Below are positions 56,419 through 64,000 of a stretch of DNA of 64,000 nucleotides, piece after piece. The notes beneath the pieces are model-generated. The model made no database searches. It was not told the DNA's origin and worked only from the letters and a program-made list of their open reading frames with translations. Both the position numbers and the translations under genes were made by a program. Position 1 is the stretch's first letter. Every line of letters begins with the position of its first letter. This stretch comes from Stutzerimonas azotifigens (GTDB lineage Bacteria > Pseudomonadota > Gammaproteobacteria > Pseudomonadales > Pseudomonadaceae). The stretch covers positions 434,001-498,000 of the forward strand of contig NZ_JAAMRF010000002.1 in assembly GCF_013522725.1 (NCBI RefSeq). Reading direction: 5' to 3'.

Positions 56419-57385
56419 GTGGAATTCACCGGACGGAGACAAGGAGGACCGCAGAAGCTGGCGTCTGCTGGAGAAGACGTTGCTGGCCGGTGTGCAAGAG
56501 CAGCGTCGCGCCAGGCGCTGGGGTATCTTCTTCAAGCTGTTGACCTTCGCCTATTTGTTCGGCGCGCTGCTGATGTTTTCACCGCTGTTGCAATTGGGTA
56601 AGGAGAAGAGCAGTACCAGCCATACGGCGGTCATCAATGTGCGCGGCATGATTGCCGATGATGAGGCGGCCAGTGCCGATAACGTCGTGGGTGCTTTGCG
56701 CGCGGCGTATGAGGCTGAAGGGACGAAGGCCGTGATACTGCGGATAAACAGTCCGGGTGGAAGTCCAGTGCAGTCTGGCTATATCTATGACGAGATTCGT
56801 CGTCTGCGTGGGGAATACCCAGCCATCAAGCTTTACGCCGTAATTACCGACTTGGGTGCCTCTGGTGCCTATTACATCGCCAGTGCGGCTGATGAAATCT
56901 ATGCCGACAAGTCCAGTCTGGTCGGGTCCATCGGGGTGACGGCTGCCACCTTCGGCTTCGTCGATGCCATGCAGAAGCTTGGTGTGGAACGACGCGTGTA
57001 TACCTCGGGCGAGCATAAGGCATTTCTCGACCCCTTCCAGCCGCAGAAACCGGAAGAAACCGAGTTCTGGACGAGTGTGCTGGGTACTACTCATCGCCAG
57101 TTCATCGACAGCGTCAAGCAGGGGCGGGGTGATCGGCTGCAGGATGCCGAGCATCCAGAGTTGTTCTCCGGCCTGATCTGGTCGGGAGAACAGGCGTTGG
57201 AGCTTGGGCTTATCGATGGCTTGGGCAGTACGGGGTATGTCGCCCGTGAGGTGGTTGGCGAGCCTGAAATCGTGGACTACACGGTAAAAGATTCGCCCTT
57301 TGACCGCTTCACAAAGCGCCTCGGCGCGAGTGTCGCCGAGCACCTGGCTCTATGGGTCGGTTTGCAGGGACCTACGCTGCGCTGA
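56408..57385 (+). CDS. S49 signal-peptide-peptidase-like membrane protease
   Basis: 325 residues. One membrane span near residues 41-60 (FKLLTFAYLFGALLMFSPLL), then a single SppA-type domain. The catalytic pair is S152 (DLGASGAYYIAS) and K204 (GEHKAFLDPF). Close to SppA/SohB proteins that degrade cleaved signal peptides or membrane proteins from the periplasmic side. At half the length of E. coli SppA it must assemble as a higher oligomer. GAGGTGG precedes the ATG by 6 nt; it overlaps the HAD gene by 11 nt. Confidence 0.92.
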   Translation: MSDEWNSPDGDKEDRRSWRLLEKTLLAGVQEQRRARRWGIFFKLLTFAYLFGALLMFSPLLQLGKEKSSTSHTAVINVRGMIADDEAASADNVVGALRAAYEAEGTKAVILRINSPGGSPVQSGYIYDEIRRLRGEYPAIKLYAVITDLGASGAYYIASAADEIYADKSSLVGSIGVTAATFGFVDAMQKLGVERRVYTSGEHKAFLDPFQPQKPEETEFWTSVLGTTHRQFIDSVKQGRGDRLQDAEHPELFSGLIWSGEQALELGLIDGLGSTGYVAREVVGEPEIVDYTVKDSPFDRFTKRLGASVAEHLALWVGLQGPTLR

Positions 57386-57391
57386 TGCCAG

Positions 57392-57970
57392 TCAGGGAAC
57401 CTCGATGCCTTCGTTGGCGAGCATGTCGACCAGTCTGATCAGTGGCAGGCCGATCAGGCTGGTAAGGTCGGCGCCTTCGGTTGAGCGGAGCAGGCTGATG
57501 CCCAGTCCTTCCACCTTGAAGCTGCCGGCGCAATCGTAGGGCTGCTCGGCTTCGAGGTAGCGGTCGATCTGCGCTTCGCTCAATTGTCGGAACTGAACGC
57601 TGAAGGGGATGCAATCCACCTGCAGGTGGCCGTTCTCGGCGTTAAGCAGTGCTAGTGCGGTAAGGAATCGTACCTGCTTGCCGCTGGCGGCTTGCAGTTG
57701 CTGGCGGGCGCGCTCGAAGGTGAGAGGCTTGCCGAGGATTTGCTGGTCGAGCACCGCAACCTGGTCGGAGCCTATGATCAGGTGCTGTGGGTAGCTCTGC
57801 GCAAGCGCACGTGTCTTCTGTTCTGCCAGTCGTCGCGCGAGCGCTTCGGCCGTCTCCTGTGGGTGCGGTGTTTCGTCTATGTCCGGGGCTGCGTGGTCGA
57901 AGGGCAGGCGCAGGCGTGAGAGCAACTCTCGCCGATAGATCGAGCTGGATGCAAGCAGCAGGTGGCGCAT
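57392..57970 (-). CDS. Maf-family nucleotide pyrophosphatase (YceF type)
   Basis: 192 residues. LLASSSIYRRELLSRLRLPF at the N-terminus and IIGSDQVAVLDQQILGKP are Maf signatures; YDCAGSFKVEGLGISLL fits the YceF/7-methyl-GTP subgroup. The fold hydrolyses modified or non-canonical nucleoside triphosphates. Its place beside yceD-rpmF is the same as in E. coli. Convergent with the peptidase gene (6 nt) and divergent from yceD. Confidence 0.92.
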   Translation of the reverse strand: MRHLLLASSSIYRRELLSRLRLPFDHAAPDIDETPHPQETAEALARRLAEQKTRALAQSYPQHLIIGSDQVAVLDQQILGKPLTFERARQQLQAASGKQVRFLTALALLNAENGHLQVDCIPFSVQFRQLSEAQIDRYLEAEQPYDCAGSFKVEGLGISLLRSTEGADLTSLIGLPLIRLVDMLANEGIEVP

Positions 57971-58037
57971 TATTTCCTTCCTTTATATATAGGCAGCGGC
58001 TGTAGGTTACGGCTGTAAAAGACGGGATGGAATTCCT

Positions 58038-58066
58038 TTGACAGGGACAGAGTGCATCCCTAGAAT
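58038..58066 (+). promoter_or_regulatory. consensus-like sigma70 promoter of yceD-rpmF
   Basis: A perfect -35 TTGACA (58038-58043) and -10 TAGAAT (58061-58066) are exactly 17 nt apart. The start would be near 58073, only about 3 nt before the yceD ATG. Confidence 0.88.
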
Positions 58067-58075
58067 GCCGCGCTT

Positions 58076-58603
58076 ATGTTTAAAGGACCGATACCTTCGC
58101 ACGTTGATCCGCGCAAGCACGCCGACCGGGAAACCACCTTTGAAGGTGAGATTCCTCTGGCGAGCCTCAAGCGGCTCACCGATCCTCTTGAGGATGATCG
58201 GGGTGCGGTGCGCGCCCGTTTGATCTTTGGGCGCGACGAGCAGAAGTCTGTGGTGATCCACAGCGAGCTCGAGGTGGATGTCACAATGATTTGCCAGCGT
58301 TGTCTGGAGCAGGTTGTTCTGCCGATTCACAGTGAGTGCGATTACGCGGTCGTGAATGAAGGCGCGAATATCCAGCACCTGCCCAAGGGCTATGACGTGC
58401 TGGAAGTAGGAGAGGATCCTCTGGATCTGCTGGCGCTGGTCGAAGACGAGCTTTTGCTCGCGCTACCGATTGTTCCACTCCATGACCCTGAAATTTGCCA
58501 GCCGCCGGCTGGGCTGGAAGAGCCCGAGCCGACAGAGGACGAGGTTAAGCGGTCCAACCCGTTCAGCGTGCTGGCGCAGTTAAAGCGTGACCCAAACGTT
58601 TAG
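58076..58603 (+). CDS. yceD: YceD-family (DUF177) 23S rRNA accumulation protein
   Basis: 175 residues, acidic. The DUF177 core is TMICQRCLEQVVLPIHSECDYAVV with a CxxC-like ICQRC pair. YceD is linked to 23S rRNA levels and ribosome assembly in E. coli and plants. It is first in the yceD-rpmF-plsX run, 12 nt before rpmF. No ribosome site is visible before the ATG; see the promoter note. Confidence 0.92.
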   Translation: MFKGPIPSHVDPRKHADRETTFEGEIPLASLKRLTDPLEDDRGAVRARLIFGRDEQKSVVIHSELEVDVTMICQRCLEQVVLPIHSECDYAVVNEGANIQHLPKGYDVLEVGEDPLDLLALVEDELLLALPIVPLHDPEICQPPAGLEEPEPTEDEVKRSNPFSVLAQLKRDPNV

Positions 58604-58615
58604 GAGTTGATCCAG

Positions 58616-58798
58616 ATGGCTGTTCAGCAGAACAAAAAATCCCGTTCCGCCCGTGACATGCGTCGTTCGCACGACGCGCTCGAGCCGAACGCCCTGTCGG
58701 TAGAAAAGAGCACCGGTGAAGTTCACCTGCGCCACCACGTTTCTCCGGAAGGTTTCTACCGTGGTCGCAAGGTGATCGACAAGGGCTCCGACGAGTAA
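58616..58798 (+). CDS. rpmF: 50S ribosomal protein L32
   Basis: 60 residues: [22 protein letters not shown] and [14 protein letters not shown] are diagnostic for L32. The zinc cysteines of some L32 proteins are absent, as usual in gamma-proteobacteria. TAGGAG lies 9 nt before the ATG. Strong coupling of rpmF with plsX and fab genes links ribosome and lipid output. Confidence 0.98.
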   Translation: MAVQQNKKSRSARDMRRSHDALEPNALSVEKSTGEVHLRHHVSPEGFYRGRKVIDKGSDE

Positions 58799-58801
58799 TC
58801 C

Positions 58802-59812
58802 TTGTCCGCCCCGATCATCGCGATTGATGCAATGGGTGGGGACTTTGGTCCCCACTGCATTGTTCCGGCCAGTCTCGACTGTCTGGCTGAATTCCCCTCG
58901 CTGCATCTGACCCTTGTCGGTCAACGTTCCCTTATCGAATCTCTTGTCGGCGCCACCCTCGGTGTCGATCGGTCGCGCCTGCAGATTGTCGATGCCGATC
59001 AGGTCATCTCCATGGATGAGCGTCCGGCGCTGGCTTTGCGCGGCAAGCCTAGATCGTCGATGCGGCTGGCGCTCGAACTGGTGCGCGACGGTCAAGCGCA
59101 CGCGTGCGTCAGTGCGGGCAACACCGGTGCGCTGATGGCGTTGGCACGCCACTTGTTGAAAACACTCCCTGGAATCGATCGGCCGGCCATAGTGACGACA
59201 ATTCCGACCCGTCATGGCGGTTCCTGTCTGTTGCTGGATCTGGGTGCCAATGTCGATTGTGATGCACGGCAACTCTATCAGTTCGCCTTGATGGGGTCGG
59301 TTGCAGCCAGTGCCATGGGCGTGGATCGCCCAAGGGTCGCCTTGCTCAATGTCGGGACCGAGGAGATCAAGGGGAATCAGCAGGTCAAGCTCGCGGCTAA
59401 ACTGTTGCAACAAACCCCTGCACTCAATTACCGGGGATTCATAGAAGGCGACGGGTTGTTTCGTGGTGATGCCGATGTGGCGGTCTGCGACGGCTTCGTC
59501 GGCAATCTGCTGCTCAAATCCAGCGAAGGACTGGCCGAGATGGTCGGCGAGCGCGTCGAGGCACTGTTCAAGCGTTCGATGGGCGCGCGTCTGGTCGGTA
59601 TTCTGGCGTTACCGCTGCTGCGGCAGTTGCGTGGCGAGCTGACGCCCGCCGCGCACAATGGTGCCAGCTTCTTGGGGTTGCAGGGAATCGTGGTTAAAAG
59701 TCATGGTGCTGCCGGGCGCGAAGGATTTCGTACGGCGCTGCGCCATGCCGTGCAGGAAATCGAGCAGAATCTTCCTGACCAGCTTCGCCGCCGGCTAGAG
59801 CTTCTGCTCTAA
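58802..59812 (+). CDS. plsX: phosphate acyltransferase PlsX
   Basis: 336 residues, most likely starting at TTG (58802), 3 nt after rpm[14 protein letters not shown] at the N-terminus is the family signature, so the next in-frame ATG would cut into it. [32 protein letters not shown] and [16 protein letters not shown] are active-site regions. It makes acyl-phosphate from acyl-ACP for phospholipid synthesis with PlsY. The rare TTG and close spacing suggest translation follows on from rpmF. Confidence 0.96.
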   Translation: MSAPIIAIDAMGGDFGPHCIVPASLDCLAEFPSLHLTLVGQRSLIESLVGATLGVDRSRLQIVDADQVISMDERPALALRGKPRSSMRLALELVRDGQAHACVSAGNTGALMALARHLLKTLPGIDRPAIVTTIPTRHGGSCLLLDLGANVDCDARQLYQFALMGSVAASAMGVDRPRVALLNVGTEEIKGNQQVKLAAKLLQQTPALNYRGFIEGDGLFRGDADVAVCDGFVGNLLLKSSEGLAEMVGERVEALFKRSMGARLVGILALPLLRQLRGELTPAAHNGASFLGLQGIVVKSHGAAGREGFRTALRHAVQEIEQNLPDQLRRRLELLL

Positions 59813-59922
59813 CGTGCCCAGCGATGTGACCCTGTTGGACGGCTCGCCATCCAACTGACTAATTGGTGCGTCCAGCTCGTTGGGCGCTTTTCCAAGACGA
59901 ACAGAACCACAAGAGATCCGTT

Positions 59923-60861
59923 ATGTCCGCATCATTTGCTTTCGTCTTTCCCGGTCAGGGCTCCCAGGCAGTCGGGATGCTCGCCGAGCAGGGTGCGCAG
60001 CACGCTGTCGTTCTCGATACCTTCGCCGAAGCCTCGCAAGCGCTGGGCTACGACCTCTGGGCGCTGGCGCAGCAAGGCCCCGAAGAGCGGCTGAACCAGA
60101 CCGACAAAACGCAGCCGGCGATCCTCGCCGCCTCGATTGCCCTTTGGCGTCTCTGGCTGGCAGAGGTCGGTGCGCGGCCTGCCTATGTCGCTGGGCATAG
60201 CCTGGGTGAGTATTCAGCCCTGGTTGCCGCGGGAAGTCTGCCATTCGCCGATGCCGTCAGGCTGGTCGAACGCCGAGGGCAATTGATGCAGCAGGCCGTG
60301 CCGGCCGGGCAGGGGGGGATGGCTGCCATTCTCGGGCTTGAAGACGCCGATGTACTGGCGGCCTGTTCCGAAGCGGCCCAGGGCGAGGTTGTGAGCGCGG
60401 TGAATTTCAACGCGCCAGGCCAGGTGGTCATTGCCGGTTCCGCTGCTGCCGTCGAGCGTGCCATCGAGGCGTGCAAGGCCAAGGGCGCGAAGCGGGCCAT
60501 GGCCCTGCCGGTCAGCGTCCCGTCGCACTGCGACCTGATGCGTCCCGCCGCCGAGCAGTTCGCCGCTGCGGTCCAGGCGATCGCGTGGAAGGCGCCGGAG
60601 ATCGCTCTGGTACAGAACGTGAGCGCGGCGGTCGTAACGGATCTGGAAACGCTCAAGCGCGATCTGCTGGCGCAGCTCTATAGTCCGGTTCGCTGGGTCG
60701 AATCAATGGTCGGTCTGCATGCCCATGGGGTGACGGATCTGGTCGAGTGCGGCCCGGGCAAGGTGCTTTCGGGGCTCAATAAGCGCTGCGTCAAAGGCAT
60801 TAACACCTACAATCTGGACACCCCAGAGGCTTTCGCGGCGGCTCGCGCGGCGCTGGCCTGA
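59923..60861 (+). CDS. fabD: malonyl-CoA:ACP transacylase
   Basis: 312 residues. VFPGQGSQAVGM at the start, nucleophile S93 in GHSLGEYSAL, and the histidine in VPSHCDLMRPAA. It loads malonyl groups onto ACP. The 110-nt gap after plsX holds a small hairpin (GTTGGA / TCCAAC, 59834-59855). An AGAGA ribosome site lies before the ATG. Confidence 0.98.
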   Translation: MSASFAFVFPGQGSQAVGMLAEQGAQHAVVLDTFAEASQALGYDLWALAQQGPEERLNQTDKTQPAILAASIALWRLWLAEVGARPAYVAGHSLGEYSALVAAGSLPFADAVRLVERRGQLMQQAVPAGQGGMAAILGLEDADVLAACSEAAQGEVVSAVNFNAPGQVVIAGSAAAVERAIEACKAKGAKRAMALPVSVPSHCDLMRPAAEQFAAAVQAIAWKAPEIALVQNVSAAVVTDLETLKRDLLAQLYSPVRWVESMVGLHAHGVTDLVECGPGKVLSGLNKRCVKGINTYNLDTPEAFAAARAALA

Positions 60862-60875
60862 ACAAGGAGATATCT

Positions 60876-61619
60876 ATGAGTCTGCAAGGCAAAGTCGCAC
60901 TGGTCACCGGCGCGAGCCGTGGCATCGGCCAGGCGATCGCTCTCGAACTGGGCCGCCAAGGCGCTACCGTTATCGGAACCGCGACATCCGAGTCAGGTGC
61001 CGAGCGCATCACGGCAACCCTCAAGAGTCAGGGCATCGAAGGCCTTGGAATGGTCCTCGACGTGGGCAGTGACGAATCGGTGTCCGCCGCGCTCGAGCAG
61101 ATCCAGCAGCAGCTCGGTCAGCCGGCTATTTTGGTGAACAACGCCGGCATCACGCGCGATAACTTGATGTTGCGGATGAAGGATGACGAGTGGGACGACG
61201 TCATCAATACTAATCTCACCAGTCTGTATCGTCTGACCAAGGGCGTCTTGCGCGGCATGACCAAGTCGCGCTGGGGGCGCATCATCAACATTGGCTCGGT
61301 GGTGGGCGCGATGGGGAACGCCGGCCAGGTGAACTACGCGGCGGCTAAGGCCGGCCTGGAAGGTTTCGGTCGTGCATTGGCTCGTGAAGTCGGCTCGCGC
61401 GGAATCACCGTGAACTCGGTCGCCCCTGGATTTATCGACACCGACATGACACGTGAGCTGCCTGAGGCGCAGCGTGATGCGTTGACCGGCCAGATCCCGC
61501 TTGCCCGTCTGGGGCAGCCGGAAGAGATCGCAAAAGTAGTCGCTTTTCTGGCTTCAGAAGGTGCAGGCTACGTCACCGGAGCTACTATTCCGGTCAATGG
61601 CGGGATGTACATGAGTTGA
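60876..61619 (+). CDS. fabG: 3-oxoacyl-ACP reductase
   Basis: 247 residues, short-chain dehydrogenase. NADPH motif TGASRGIGQAIA, NNAG, and the catalytic Ser-Tyr-Lys in NIGSVVGAMGNAGQVNYAAAKAG. It reduces beta-ketoacyl-ACP in fatty-acid elongation. AAGGAG lies 7 nt before the ATG, 14 nt after fabD. Confidence 0.98.
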   Translation: MSLQGKVALVTGASRGIGQAIALELGRQGATVIGTATSESGAERITATLKSQGIEGLGMVLDVGSDESVSAALEQIQQQLGQPAILVNNAGITRDNLMLRMKDDEWDDVINTNLTSLYRLTKGVLRGMTKSRWGRIINIGSVVGAMGNAGQVNYAAAKAGLEGFGRALAREVGSRGITVNSVAPGFIDTDMTRELPEAQRDALTGQIPLARLGQPEEIAKVVAFLASEGAGYVTGATIPVNGGMYMS

Positions 61620-61736
61620 ATGTGTGACGCCGATCAGTCGAGCTCAGTCATAAAAGCCGTCTGAAAATAGTTATTAAGACGTAGCTGGTTTATAGACAGA
61701 TGGTTGAACGCGGGATGATGCTGATCCGCTTTCAGC

Positions 61737-61764
61737 TTGAAATGCGGAAAAAGCTTTCTATACA
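61737..61764 (+). promoter_or_regulatory. acpP promoter
   Basis: -35 TTGAAA (61737-61742) and -10 TATACA (61759-61764), 16 nt apart, in an A+T-rich 196-nt gap. The start is near 61771, giving a leader of about 45 nt. A separate strong promoter fits the very high need for ACP. Confidence 0.75.
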
Positions 61765-61815
61765 CTACCGCGCAGACCAGCTGCCTGGATTTTTCCATAG
61801 GAGTGAAAACAAGGT

Positions 61816-62052
61816 ATGAGCACCATCGAAGAACGCGTCAAGAAAATCGTTGCCGAGCAACTTGGCGTCAAAGAAGAGGAAGTCACCAATAGCGCTTCCT
61901 TCGTCGAAGACCTGGGTGCCGACTCTCTTGACACCGTTGAACTGGTGATGGCTCTGGAAGAGGAATTCGAAACCGAAATCCCGGACGAGCAGGCCGAGAA
62001 GATCACCACCGTTCAGGAAGCTATCGATTACATCAATGCGCACGCGCAATAA
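61816..62052 (+). CDS. acpP: acyl carrier protein
   Basis: 78 residues, highly acidic four-helix protein. The phosphopantetheine serine is S37 in [18 protein letters not shown]. It carries acyl chains for fatty-acid, lipid A and phospholipid synthesis. TAGGAG precedes the ATG by 10 nt. A terminator follows. Confidence 0.99.
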
Positions 62053-62075
62053 GCTGTAATCCGCTTCGAACCTGG

Positions 62076-62114
62076 AAAGCCGCACTGCCTTGAATGAGGT
62101 AGTGCGGCTTTTCT
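62076..62114 (+). terminator. intrinsic terminator after acpP
   Basis: AAAGCCGCACTGCC and GGTAGTGCGGCTTTTC form a 12-bp stem with one G-U pair, loop TTGAAT (plus flanking GA), then TTTTCTTT. It would let acpP mRNA be made in excess over fabF. Confidence 0.9.
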
Positions 62115-62236
62115 TTGGTATTGATTTGTACGCAGGCGCTGCCGCTTGGTGGCAACTGTAGGGGTGCTGCCCGCGACCGTCCTTCGAGGGGCGCGACACG
62201 ACGGCGTCACCAAACGATAATGGTAAGGAGATTGCT

Positions 62237-63481
62237 GTGTCGCGTAGACGCGTCGTAGTCACCGGGATGGGGATGGTATCGCCTCTGGGTAACGATGTGC
62301 CGAGCAGCTGGCAGGGAATTCTGGCCGGCCGCAGTGGGATCGGCCTGATCGAGCACATGGATCTTTCAGCTTATTCGACCCGCATCGGCGGTTCGATCAA
62401 GGGCTTTGATGTCGAGCAGTACCTGCCGGCCAAGGAAGCACGCAAGATCGACTTGTTTATTCAGTACGGTCTGGCTGCGAGCTTCCAGGCGTTCAGGGAC
62501 TCCGGGCTCGAAGTCACTGACGCCAACCGCGAGCGCATCGGTGTGGCCATGGGTTCGGGCATTGGTGGGCTTACCAATATCGAGAACAACTGCAAATCGT
62601 TGTTCGACCAGGGCCCGCGCCGGATTTCCCCCTTTTTCGTCCCCGGCTCGATTATCAATATGGTTTCGGGCTTCCTGTCGATCCACCTGGGTCTGCAAGG
62701 GCCCAATTACGCTATTGCGACAGCCTGTACCACGGCGACTCACTGTATCGGCATGGCGGCACGCAACATCGCCTATGGCGAGGCGGACGTGATGATTGCT
62801 GGTGGCTCAGAGATGGCTGCGTGTGGGCTGGGTATCGGTGGCTTTGGAGCCGCACGGGCCTTGTCCACGCGCAACGACGATCCGACTGCGGCGAGCCGCC
62901 CGTGGGATCGTGGTCGCGACGGTTTCGTCCTGTCCGATGGTGCCGGTGCGCTGGTGCTCGAAGAGCTCGAACATGCCAAGGCGCGCGGTGCGACCATCCA
63001 TGCCGAGCTGATCGGATTCGGCATGAGCGCCGATGCGTTCCACATGACCTCGCCGCCGGAAGACGGCGCTGGCGCCAGTCGCTGCATGCGCAGCGCGCTC
63101 AAGGATGCGGGGATCGATGCGAGCAGCGTCGACTACATCAATGCCCATGGCACCTCCACGCCGGCAGGTGACAGGGCTGAGGCTGCCGCGGTCAAGTCGG
63201 TGTTTGGCGAGCACGCGTATAGCCTATCCGTCAGTTCGACCAAGTCGATGATTGGGCATCTGTTGGGCGCCGCTGGCGCTGTCGAAGCGATCTTCAGCGT
63301 TCTGGCGATTCGCGATCAGGTGGCTCCTCCGACGATCAACCTGGACGATCCCGATGACGGTTGCGACCTTGACTTCGTGCCGTACGAGGCCAAATCGCGC
63401 CGCATCGAGGTCTCGCTGTCCAACTCCTTCGGCTTTGGCGGCACCAACGGCTCGCTGGTGTTCCGCCGGTTCGCCGAGTGA
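62237..63481 (+). CDS. fabF: 3-oxoacyl-ACP synthase II
   Basis: 414 residues, starting at GTG. The condensing Cys is C164 ([13 protein letters not shown]), and the two histidines lie in [11 protein letters not shown] and [12 protein letters not shown]. It elongates acyl-ACP, including the cis-unsaturated chain to C18:1 at low temperature. It overlaps pabC by 4 nt. A run of purines (TAAGGAG) precedes the start. Confidence 0.98.
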   Translation: MSRRRVVVTGMGMVSPLGNDVPSSWQGILAGRSGIGLIEHMDLSAYSTRIGGSIKGFDVEQYLPAKEARKIDLFIQYGLAASFQAFRDSGLEVTDANRERIGVAMGSGIGGLTNIENNCKSLFDQGPRRISPFFVPGSIINMVSGFLSIHLGLQGPNYAIATACTTATHCIGMAARNIAYGEADVMIAGGSEMAACGLGIGGFGAARALSTRNDDPTAASRPWDRGRDGFVLSDGAGALVLEELEHAKARGATIHAELIGFGMSADAFHMTSPPEDGAGASRCMRSALKDAGIDASSVDYINAHGTSTPAGDRAEAAAVKSVFGEHAYSLSVSSTKSMIGHLLGAAGAVEAIFSVLAIRDQVAPPTINLDDPDDGCDLDFVPYEAKSRRIEVSLSNSFGFGGTNGSLVFRRFAE

Positions 63482-64000
63482 TATCGAGCTGGGTGAACGG
63501 GTATCCCGCCGATGGGGTGGCCGTTCACGATCGGGGTCTGGCCTACGGCGATGGCCTGTTCGAGACGATCCGCGTCGTCGATGGCTCGCCTCGATACGCC
63601 GAGCGTCATCTGCGGCGCCTTGTGCATGGTTGCCAGCGACTGTCGATTCCCTGCGAGCCCGACCTCGTCAGGTCGGAACTGCAGGCTTTTGCTCGGTCGC
63701 TCGGCGACGGTGTCGCCAAGCTGGTCCTGACGCGCGGCGCCGGGCAGCGGGGCTATGGCTCACCTGATCCTTGTCATCCCACTCGTCTGCTGCTTGCCGC
63801 GCCGGCGCCGGCCTATCCCAGTGAAAATGCCGACGAGGGCGTGGCGCTCTACCCCTGCACGACTCGCCTGGCGGAGCAGCCGCTGCTGGCTGGCCTCAAG
63901 CACCTCAACCGCCTCGAACAGGTTCTCGCTCGCGCCGAGTGGCAGGATCGGCGCTATGCCGAGGGCTTGATGTGCGACACTTCCGGAAGGGTCATAGAAG
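63478..64000 (+). CDS. pabC: 4-amino-4-deoxychorismate lyase (C-terminus cut by window edge)
   Basis: The first 174 codons of a fold-type IV PLP enzyme. The start is a GTG at 63478 overlapping the fabF stop. [32 protein letters not shown] is read in the first 32 residues, and the PLP lysine is K141 in [14 protein letters not shown]. It releases pyruvate to give p-aminobenzoate for folate. In pseudomonads mltG and tmk follow; they are outside the window. Confidence 0.93.
   Translation, partial: MISSWVNGYPADGVAVHDRGLAYGDGLFETIRVVDGSPRYAERHLRRLVHGCQRLSIPCEPDLVRSELQAFARSLGDGVAKLVLTRGAGQRGYGSPDPCHPTRLLLAAPAPAYPSENADEGVALYPCTTRLAEQPLLAGLKHLNRLEQVLARAEWQDRRYAEGLMCDTSGRVIE

Overview
The window looks like core chromosome of a high-GC pseudomonad, most probably the Pseudomonas stutzeri (Stutzerimonas) group. 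The grounds are gene content and order: fadBA–topA–(sulA-lexA)–psrA–nagZ–mtnP–mfd–gap2–nqrABCDEF–apbE–nqrM–sthA–lolCDE–comEC–exbBD–lpxK–kdsB–murB–rne–rluC–yceD–rpmF–plsX–fabDG–acpP–fabF–pabC. As I recall it, this matches the P. aeruginosa order around PA3014 to PA2964. A comEC (comA) gene followed by exbB is the arrangement described for natural transformation in P. stutzeri. The species call is inference.

Layout. Bases 1-10161 are the more variable part: a partial MscS-type channel, a possible 31-residue membrane peptide, a secreted Pro/Gly/Thr-rich protein, tRNA-Ser(GGA), an HD-GYP c-di-GMP phosphodiesterase, a crotonase, a shortened arginine-succinyltransferase cluster (aruC, a small His-tailed protein, aruE, without aruFGDB), a DUF2892 membrane protein and oligopeptidase B. 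Bases 10162-22004 hold beta-oxidation (fadBA), DNA topology (topA), the SOS operon lexA-sulA, the fatty-acid regulator psrA, a YkuD-fold enzyme with no signal peptide next to nagZ, and mtnP. Bases 22010-29459 hold a SNF2-like helicase, mfd and a long GAPDH. Bases 29782-36887 are a complete Na+-NQR operon with its flavin-attachment (apbE) and iron-delivery (nqrM) factors. Bases 37046-43999 hold sthA, a three-gene minus-strand block (GDPD, small secreted protein, PilZ protein), the lipoprotein exporter lolCDE and a DUF2062 protein. Bases 44209-51039 hold comEC, exbBD and an envelope run (lpxK, Trm112-like, kdsB, LMW phosphatase, murB) with mostly overlapping stops and starts. Bases 51145-64000 hold rne diverging from rluC, then HAD phosphatase, S49 peptidase, maf, and the yceD-rpmF-plsX-fabD-fabG-acpP-fabF-pabC lipid cluster, cut at the right edge.

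How the parts relate. Fatty-acid breakdown (fadBA, psrA) and synthesis (plsX to fabF) are both here, as are several envelope functions (Lol, LpxK, KdsB, MurB, NagZ/YkuD). Many control elements can be read directly: a LexA box over the lexA -10, a perfect palindrome over the predicted psrA -10, interlocked rne/rluC promoters with a leader of about 480 nt for rne, sigma70-like promoters for tRNA-Ser, mfd, gap2, nqr, yceD and acpP, and several intrinsic terminators.

I found no phage, IS element, CRISPR array, toxin-antitoxin pair or defence island, and no clearly new multigene system. The best leads are the pruned aru cluster, the apparently cytoplasmic YkuD enzyme beside nagZ, the near-leaderless rluC and yceD starts, the altered NqrC flavinylation motif and the PilZ protein with a long insertion.
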